Position numbers and translations under genes: made by a program. Below are positions 57,115 through 64,000 of a stretch of DNA of 64,000 nucleotides, one piece after another. The notes under the pieces are model-generated. The model ran no database searches. It had not been told where the DNA came from and saw only the letters and a program-made list of their open reading frames with translations. Position 1 is the first letter of the stretch. Every line of letters starts with the position of its first letter. Location: assembly GCA_016081115.2 (NCBI GenBank), contig CM071926.1:10367971-10431970 (forward strand), in the 5' to 3' direction. The stretch comes from Rehmannia glutinosa. Lineage: Eukaryota; Streptophyta; Magnoliopsida; Lamiales; Orobanchaceae.

Positions 57115-60100
57115 TGTGAAGCCCCGATTTTTTCGGGCATGTAATTGATCTTTTTGTCGTCTATGTATTTGATCGACTATTTTACCGCGTCACTTTGACG
57201 GGTAAATATTAATAATATATATATTTTACAATTAATTTCATTTTTAATTATTACTTGTGATCATGATCATTTACTAATTCTATTTTGCATTTATGATCAC
57301 TTGATTGATCATTATTACTTTTGTGTATTTATTAGTCACTTTAGAATTTCAAGAGACTATTTATTTTAGAGACTTTTACCTTATAGAAGTAAGAATTTGA
57401 TTTAGAATAAGTGATCAAGGAAATCACTAATTATTTTGGAGATTGATATTATTCATCTATTATCATCAAATTTGGGACAAAAAAAATATATAGAATTACC
57501 ACTATACCCCTAGGTGGACGACAATGATGGTATTTTTGGTGTAGAAATACCAACCAACTCTTGTACATATACACCTTATGTAGTCATCTTGTGTATAATT
57601 ACACCATTAATTCAAACATTATACACATTATCTTATACACCAATTCTTTATTACTATTTTTCCCAACATCTCTCCACTTAACCAACATTCCTTCTCTTCC
57701 CATCCCTTGCCCATACCTTTGACTACCTTTTTGTCTCCATGCAATAGACAAATTTCAAGACACAAAATTAAACAAAAAAAGATCCCCTTCCTCTCATCCA
57801 ATGTGGACGGCCAAATTGAAGAAAATGAACAAAAATTGTTCATTTCATCCAACACATTCTAATCTCCTAACTAATTCTCCTCCTTCTCTCTAATCTCTCG
57901 CTAAGAATCCTTCATATCTTCAAATCTTCAAACACCAATTCTCGCATATCTTCAAACCTTCAAGAACCATTTCTTCGCATCTTCAAATCTTCAAACACAA
58001 GTCCTTCACATCTTCAAGCATACCTTCATACCTTCAAGAACATCTTCTTAATATCATCAAACACTCCTTCTTTCTTCAAACATCTAAACAAAAACAAACA
58101 TTCTTCATACTTAAATCAAAAAATTCGAACCCCCTATCTCTAAGGTAAGAAATTTCATTCCTAAATTCAACTTGATATCTTACAACTCATCACCTTCTCT
58201 TCTTAATTTAAGTTTGAAATTTTGATTTGAGGTACTTAGAAGACTACTTGAAGACATGCATGCATGGTGGTCAATTTAGAAGACTTGAAGAATAATTGTT
58301 AGAGAAATTGACTACAAGGTAATATTTGGACACTAGAGTCCTCTCTTCTTCTTCCCATTTTCTTCAAATTTTAACACCCCTTTTTTATTTTTGAGAAATA
58401 GGGGCTGACCTTAGGTGATTTTGAAGGTGAACCAAAAATTCCAAATTTGAAGCTTCAACTAGTTCCAATTCACTTACTACACAAGGTAAAGTGTAGTATT
58501 TCCAATTTTCCTTATCTTCTTCTTTTTCTTCTTAATTTTTCACTCATTTTCCTAACTCTAAATTTTTTATATTTCTTGACTTAGGGTCTGACCTAAGTGA
58601 CCTCATACCAAGTTGTGAAATTTATCCTTTTTATTTCACAACTCTCCAAATTTAAGGTGGGTGGAAAAATCTTTCCAACTTCTAGGTGTTTTGTTAAATG
58701 CATGTAGACTTTTGATCTTGAGCACTTGAGATATATATATTTTATGTATTGCATGTCAATTTTATGTATCAAGTTATGAAATTTCTCAAGTATTACTCAA
58801 AAATGCTATTTATTGAAATTTAGGTGCATGCATGTACAATTTAATGTTCTATTTGATGAATTCTTGTATGAAATGAACATGCATGTGTATGATTCTTGAA
58901 ATCCATAGTTTGTATGACTTATAACCTGGACAAGCCGAGCATAATTGATTAAATTTCAATTTTTGGACTTAAAATGCAAAAATAGAAAGTTGGTGGACTT
59001 AATTGCAAAAAAATAAAACTTAAGGGACCCCTCTGCAAATTTTGAATTTTGGGACTGTACCCAGATTCAAAATGACTTTTGGACATTTTAATAAATTTTT
59101 AAGAGTTTTAGGTTAAATAAAATCAACCTTTAAAAGCCCAAGGACTAGATTATAAAATTTGAGAAGTTTAAGGGCTACTTTGCAATTTTTGAAACTGTAC
59201 CAGACCTTAATTTTAAAATTTGAAATTTTAACTCTTAAGGGACTGTAAATGACATATTTTAAATGTATTCCAAAAATCCAAGTGTTTAGAGCTTGGAAAG
59301 TAATTTTACTAAAATTGAGGGACCAAATTGTAAAAGATTAAACTTGAGGACCCAAATGTAATTTTCAGGACTTATACAGCCCATGTACCTGGAAATACTA
59401 ATTTAACTATAACTTAATTATATTTTGGACCCAAGGTTCAAATTTCATAACAATTGGACCCCTAAAAGCCTTAAAGGCAATTATTTCAAAATGGGACAAA
59501 AATGAGATTTTCAAACGTTAAGGGACCTATACTTATTTCTTTTTAGAACTGTTTTTGTCCCAATATCCTACTAACCTTAGTGACATTTTCCAACTGGAAT
59601 CACATTAAAATCCGTTCGGTTTGTGAGTTCCAATTATGTTAAACTTAGGGCCCGAAATGACAATTTTAACAAATTTGGGGCCAATGTGAGAATTTTATAA
59701 AAACTCGACCTCAAAACTTTAAAAACCTGAATCTCTGAACAATTTAGAGAATTTAGGAACTGACCTCATAATTTTTCAAGGTTATTTATTCCATTTTTAA
59801 CCCCAAAAGTATTGGTTTTTACAAAAGGGACTAATTGTAAATTTTCTTTTTATCAAGGACCTAACTCGAATTATTTTCCTTTTACTAAAACAGCCCCGGA
59901 CCCTCTGAATTTAATTATTAATTAAAATATTTTATTTTCTCAAAAACCCCTTGACTTATCGGATCGTCTTGACCGATTAATACCCGTCGCGGGCGACTTC
60001 CTCGTATTGTGATTTTGAATCTATAACAGGACTTATGTTCCACCTAATCTTTTAAGTTATCGAAGATTGCTTATCTTTCCGATAATCATCTTCATCCAAA

Positions 60101-61236
60101 TAACTCCACCAATGCCATAATTACCACTCGCGATTTTCGAAAAATTTCTGAATCGCTTCCTGAATCAATAATACTCATTGCCTAGTTGACTACTCCGAAC
60201 TTGTTTTTACTTTCCCCGCTGAGTCAACTTGGTGTGTCGAGCTCACGATCGGAATGGATACGTCGGGGATGGAACCGGCGATTCGGTTGCTATTCCACTC
60301 TTCCGCCCCATCGTCCCTAATCCCGCAAATCGAGGGACGGAGTTTGTCCAAGGGAAGCGGGTCGTAGTACTTGAGGTATAATCATGATTATGACAAATCC
60401 GAGCCTTGCTAGCTCCACTGTTGATTTTGTTTTTGCCTATGGAGCGATAAGGCGACAAGTCTTGGACCATCTTGCTCGGGGAGTTACAAGGAAGAACGAA
60501 GGAATCGCTGTCTGATCCACATGATTCTGGAGTTAATCGGACATGTTTGGTTGACGCTACAAATCCGTACGCAACCATTAATTGTCTTGCATAGGATTGG
60601 CGTTACATTCCGTACACAATCCTACCTGTCTTGCCTGAATCACATAGTGCTTGTGTGACCACGAACTGTTTTCTTAAACTGTATAAGTATATTACTTAAA
60701 TATTTTATCACGATGCTTGTGGACTGTGTGTGAATTCATGCATCATATCTCACGCGTTTTCATACAACTGTTTCTCGCATTAACTATATATCGCCACACT
60801 TGCACACGATCACCCATCCACGGAGATTTCTGTCTCATCCCCTCCTGTTTTCTAACCTTTAGATGAGGACTTTGTTGAAGATGTTGAACCTACCACGGAC
60901 TGAGCTCCTGTGCTCCGCTTGTTGGACTTACTATCTATTGTTGTTGATGTTGCTGGACTTGTTTCTTGTATTCGCTGTTGGACTCTTTTATTCTCTTTCA
61001 TTATGGTCTGTAACTTAAGGGCGTAGGACCCTTTGACTATTAAGTTATTATTTTTAGTTATTCTCGGGGATGTAATTTGGATATTTGTTGGACTGTAAGT
61101 TGTAACTCGTACTTGTTCTTTATTTCCGCTGTTATTTGACTATGTTCCATTGGGATTTCGTTGATATTGTCTAGACTGTTTGGTTTACTTGTATTTAAGT
61201 TGTGGATCATCATCGTGTCCCGTCTGGGACGTGACA
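57115..61236 (+). repeat. 3' LTR of chromovirus
   Basis: This 4122-bp copy is the partner of 45865-51289 without the solo-LTR insertion. It carries the empty ACTTA site (about 60928-60932), the CTTCAAA repeats (57905-58060) and the degenerate GGACYAAATTG repeats (58960-59900). It ends GTGACA followed by the target duplicate AAATT. Confidence 0.92.
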
Positions 61237-61413
61237 AAATTAAAGTTTGTGCATCGCACGATTTGAAATATATCGAATATGAGAACTTGAACAGAGAAAA
61301 ATAATTAAAAAATCCAAATAATACAATACAAATCCCCACAATAAAATTTCAAAAAATTAAAAATTGACTTAACAATATGAATAAATAAAATTATTGTATG
61401 AAGTTCTCATATA

Positions 61414-61571
61414 CAGGGGCAGAACTAGACGTGTAGTTTTGGGGGGGCTAAATCAATAAAAAATAAATATTTAGTACTAAAAATTAATATTTAAATAAAT
61501 TATACATGGAAATTATTGATTTTAAAAAAATTTGGGGGGCGGTGCCCAACTTTGCGAAAATCTCTGCCACC
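61414..61571. mobile_element. possible small hAT-like MITE
   Basis: The ends CAGGGGCAGA and TCTGCCACC resemble hAT inverted repeats. Internal GGGGGGC tracts are typical of such MITEs. No convincing 8-bp duplication is visible, so the call is weak. Confidence 0.3.
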
Positions 61572-61946
61572 AATTTACACATATGAACAACTTTCAAAAA
61601 TAATTTTGCATCCGAATTAACTACTACAACTTTGGAAAAAAAGTATGGCACCAATTTTCACGCTTATTAAGAATCTAAACATGACTAAAACGAAATGTGT
61701 GAAGAAGTTATGCCTTTTGTGATTTTATGAAAAATTAGTTTCGAAATTTAAACACATATACATAGCTTTGAATATATTTTTTTCATGATTCTCAGGTATG
61801 ATATTTTTTCTTTTTGACGTTATCAATAAAAGACATTAAATAGTATTTATTATGTATTGTCTGATGCTATTTTAAAATAATTACAATGCAGGAGATTAGG
61901 AAAATGCACATGTCACGGCGCAAAATAGGTCTCATAGTTACACACC

Positions 61947-61972
61947 CCGTGCATCGCACGGTTAAAAACTAG
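61947..61972 (+). other. Helitron 3' terminus
   Basis: CCGTGC-ATC-GCACGG hairpin, spacer TTAAAAA and terminal CTAG, followed by T. This is the recognition end of Helitron transposition. Confidence 0.9.
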
Positions 61973-62841
61973 TTACAATAAATGGAAAACATTACCACCT
62001 AGTCTACTCTAAATGCGAAAATTTAAAGAATGTACAAAAATAGAATAAGAAGTTCTCATTTTGCCCAAAAACCCAAAGAAATAAAACACATCCAATCACA
62101 CTGGTCATATGCTCATAATCATCCCTAAATAAATCATGCTAAAACATCCATCAAATGAATTTAAAGCATTTAAATTTACCAACTTTGTGTGTTGATTTAA
62201 TTTGGAGACAAATATTCTTGAATACTCATAAAACTATTTTTATTAATTTCAAAAGTAACCCTTAGTTTTGAAAATTGAATAAATCAAGAAAATAATTAAA
62301 TCAAATTATGAAAAATAAGCAGCAGTCATGAGGATGTGTTTAAAAATTAATATTTGTTGAAGAAAATAATTTTTCTTCTCAAACATTTCCACTGAACATT
62401 CTCGTGAGTGAATCAAAAGAAACTTTATTTCATTCACAGGTGAAAAAATAATTTTTATTATATATATATAAATTGCATGTATTTCTAGGTGGCTGTCAAT
62501 TTTCTTTACAATTTTTCAATCAACTCTAAAACTCACATGTACAGTGGCCATCAACCAAATCTTCTGCCATTTTAAAAAGATTTAAAACTTGATCATGAAA
62601 CTATTTCTTGATTAAGAAACGACTGTTTGTTTTTACTGCCACTGAATCAGGTAATTCAAGAATACATAATTCTTAAAATCTTAAATCAAGAAATCCAATT
62701 TCTCGTTTCTACATAAAATTAATTCTAAATATTTATCCCATCTTTAAATCACATAAAACACTTTTTTATCCCACACAAAATAGTAACAAGCATCCAAAAA
62801 TATTAAACGAATCAAAATCTAATAAGGAAAATGCAAATTGT
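61973..62841 (-). other. leader of copia host, right piece
   Basis: AT-rich non-coding sequence between the Helitron end and the primer site. Together with 43621-44519 it forms the copia leader. No gene seen. Confidence 0.5.
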
Positions 62842-62854
62842 GGCTCTGATACCA
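62842..62854 (-). promoter_or_regulatory. primer binding site of copia host
   Basis: The minus strand reads TGGTATCAGAGCC, an intact initiator-Met complement one base from the LTR start at 62856. Confidence 0.92.
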
Positions 62855-62855
62855 T

Positions 62856-63318
62856 TGTTGGATTTGCTATGCCATACGGGGTTCGCAAAGCGGAAATTTA
62901 ATTTTTTTTATCTAATTAGAATAAGTACATTCATCATAATAAACACTAACCGCGTAGGTTCACGTAGTGATTGTAACGATCAGTATTTTTTGTTATCATG
63001 CGAGAAAATAAATTTTGATTCGCAAGTGATAAAAGGAAATTACCTCCGTAGAGTCTTCTCCTTTAGCGAAGATTGAAAGGTAATCAATTTTTGAGTTATG
63101 TGGCAATCACGAAAACTTTGTATACTCACCAATAGGGATTCAGACTCTTCCCCTCTAATCGAGTCTACCTTTCTTTTTCTCTAAAAATTGGCCTGTTGTT
63201 AATTAGGAAAAGTGGAAAACAACCCTTATGTTTTTTCTTATTAACCAAGTAGTAAAACTGCCCACTACTACACAAGTGGAGAGACCACTAATTAATGCCT
63301 TAATGGCATTAAAAACTG
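62856..63318 (-). repeat. right (5') LTR of copia host, cut by a MITE
   Basis: It matches 23310-23757 over its whole length and stops after AAAAACTG. The left LTR continues with CCATGTACATTGG, whereas here GGGTTATTGATT begins. The rest of this LTR should lie beyond the window. Confidence 0.85.
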
Positions 63319-64000
63319 GGGTTATTGATTTTTTAGTACCTAAACTATATGCACTTTGCTGGTTTGGTACCTGACATTTCTGAGTTACTAATTTAATATC
63401 CATACTTCACATTTTTTTATAAATTGGTACCTACTAATTTTTAAAGACGAAAATGCCCCCAAGATTTTTTTCTTTTATGTTAAAAAGTTATGTTTTAATT
63501 AGAATTGTTATTTAAAAAATAAATTTAATTAAGAAATAACTTATTATTATTTAAATTAAATTATTAAATTCCCAATTGTAAAAAATAAAATAAAATAAAT
63601 TAATTTTATTTTTTTAAATTCGATTAAAAAACTAATTAAAAATTAATATATTGATAAAAAATTGCTATAATTTCCTTATTTATTATCAGAATTTTAATTT
63701 TTAAATTATTTAATTTTCTTTTAATTATTAAAATTAGTTAACTAAACTAATTTTTCTTTTTGATTAATTAAAATTTTAATTTATGTTTATTAATTTACTA
63801 ATTTAATGTAATTAATTTATTTTTTTGTAAAATTCTTTATTATTTTTAAAAACTTATTTTTATATTTTATTAATTAAATTAATTAATATTTTAATTGATT
63901 TTATAATTTAAATAAGTATACTCAAAAATTTATTTTTAGTATAACTTATGTTTCTTGGGGGCATTTTCGTCATTAAAAGTGAATAGGTACCAATTTACAA
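63319..64000. mobile_element. long-TIR MITE (Mutator-like), right end outside the window
   Basis: It begins GGGTTATTGATTTTTTAG in the copia LTR. An inner inverted repeat is visible: TAAATTGGTACCTA..GACGAAAATGCCCCCAAG (63419-63466) against its reverse complement at 63953-64000. This implies TIRs of over 100 bp whose outer right part is missing here. The centre is extremely AT-rich and has no transposase. Confidence 0.7.

Larger units (their letters stand above)
45865..61236 (+). mobile_element. Ty3/gypsy chromovirus (Tekay-like) with about 4-kb LTRs
   Basis: The LTRs (45865-51289 and 57115-61236) start TGTGAAGCC and end GTGACA. The flanks carry the perfect duplication AAATT (45860-45864 and 61237-61241). 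The interior (51290-57114) has a primer site, an extra upstream reading frame, gag with CCHC, protease, RT, RNase H, integrase, a chromodomain-like C-terminus and a polypurine tract. Very long LTRs and the terminal chromodomain fit the Tekay/Del chromoviruses. The left LTR is enlarged by a solo Athila LTR. Coding parts are broken by stops and frame changes. Confidence 0.9.
44520..61972 (+). mobile_element. non-autonomous Helitron, expanded by a nested chromovirus
   Basis: The 5' end reads TCCTCTAATATATAT after an A (44519). The 3' end is CTAG (61969-61972) before a T, preceded by the hairpin CCGTGC-ATC-GCACGG (61947-61961) and the short spacer TTAAAAA. A|TC...CTAG|T with a 3' hairpin is the Helitron signature. 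Without the nested chromovirus and its target duplication the element is about 2.1 kb. It has no Rep/helicase coding sequence. It lies in the leader of the copia element, and copia leader sequence resumes at 61973 leading to the primer site. Confidence 0.85.
61237..61972 (+). other. right part of Helitron
   Basis: Non-coding. A GTGCATCGCACG hairpin at 61249-61260 resembles the terminal hairpin but has no CTRR end. A possible small hAT-like MITE lies at 61414-61571. The terminal hairpin and CTAG end are at 61947-61972. Confidence 0.6.
23310..64000 (-). mobile_element. Ty1/copia element (host of nest 2), extends past the window
   Basis: The left LTR starts TGTTGGGTTCGC at 23310. The right LTR starts TGTTGGATTTGC at 62856, next to an intact primer site on the minus strand. 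Between them, in minus-strand order from right to left, are a leader, gag, pre-integrase region, integrase, RT, RNase H and a 3' UTR. Insertions have separated these parts: a Helitron at 44520-61972, a hAT MITE at 41103-41408, and a Sirevirus at 24733-38758. The two LTRs differ visibly over the compared 460 bp, so the element is old. The right LTR is cut at 63319 by another MITE and the end is outside the window. Confidence 0.8.

Noticed and set aside
61249..61260. Second Helitron 3' end (GTGCATCGCACG hairpin)
   Set aside because: No CTRR terminus follows it. It is probably an internal motif of the same Helitron or a coincidence.
62842..62854. tRNA gene fragments at primer sites (also 3184, 9509, 37207, 51297)
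   Set aside because: Only 12-14 bases complementary to a tRNA 3' end are present, always next to an LTR. They are primer sites, not genes.

Overview
The window looks like a gene-poor, repeat-rich chromosome block of a flowering plant, probably a eudicot and possibly pericentromeric. Nearly all of it is transposable elements nested inside one another, and I found no convincing host gene, tRNA, rRNA or CRISPR array. Reverse transcriptase, integrase, gag, LINE endonuclease and chromodomain remnants are the only protein-coding signals I could support. Most are broken by frameshifts and stops.

Nest 1 (1-22.5 kb). A plus-strand LINE (about 16496-22530) was hit by an Athila-type Ty3/gypsy element (12419-16495: ORF plus 3' LTR). 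That element was hit by a minus-strand Ty3/gypsy element (1-12418: part of pol, gag, PBS, 5' LTR). The 5' LTR of the latter was in turn hit by a complete non-autonomous, gag-only Sirevirus-like element (3575-11054, TSD GGGTT). The LINE also carries a 654-bp hAT-type MITE with an 8-bp TSD (20505-21158).

Nest 2 (23.3 kb to the window end). A minus-strand Ty1/copia element (23310 to beyond 64000) has been expanded by several insertions. These are a 14-kb Sirevirus with an envelope-like region (24733-38758), a 306-bp hAT MITE in a tandemly duplicated piece of pol (41103-41408), and a Helitron (44520-61972). The Helitron contains a 15.4-kb chromovirus with about 4-kb LTRs (45865-61236, TSD AAATT). 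The left LTR of that chromovirus contains a solo Athila-type LTR (49537-50978, TSD ACTTA). The right LTR of the copia host is interrupted at 63319 by a long-TIR MITE that runs off the window.

The elements do not cooperate in a pathway. The gag-only element shares its primer site, polypurine-tract style and LTR ends with the full Sirevirus type, so it probably depended on such an element for pol functions. The best second-look items are an array of short hairpins with a constant loop in the predicted RNA leader of the gag-only element, a CG-rich block that differs between its otherwise near-identical LTRs, and recurrent CTG/TCG or CAG/CG disagreements between LTR pairs. The last may be a sequencing or assembly artefact that inflates the apparent number of frameshifts.
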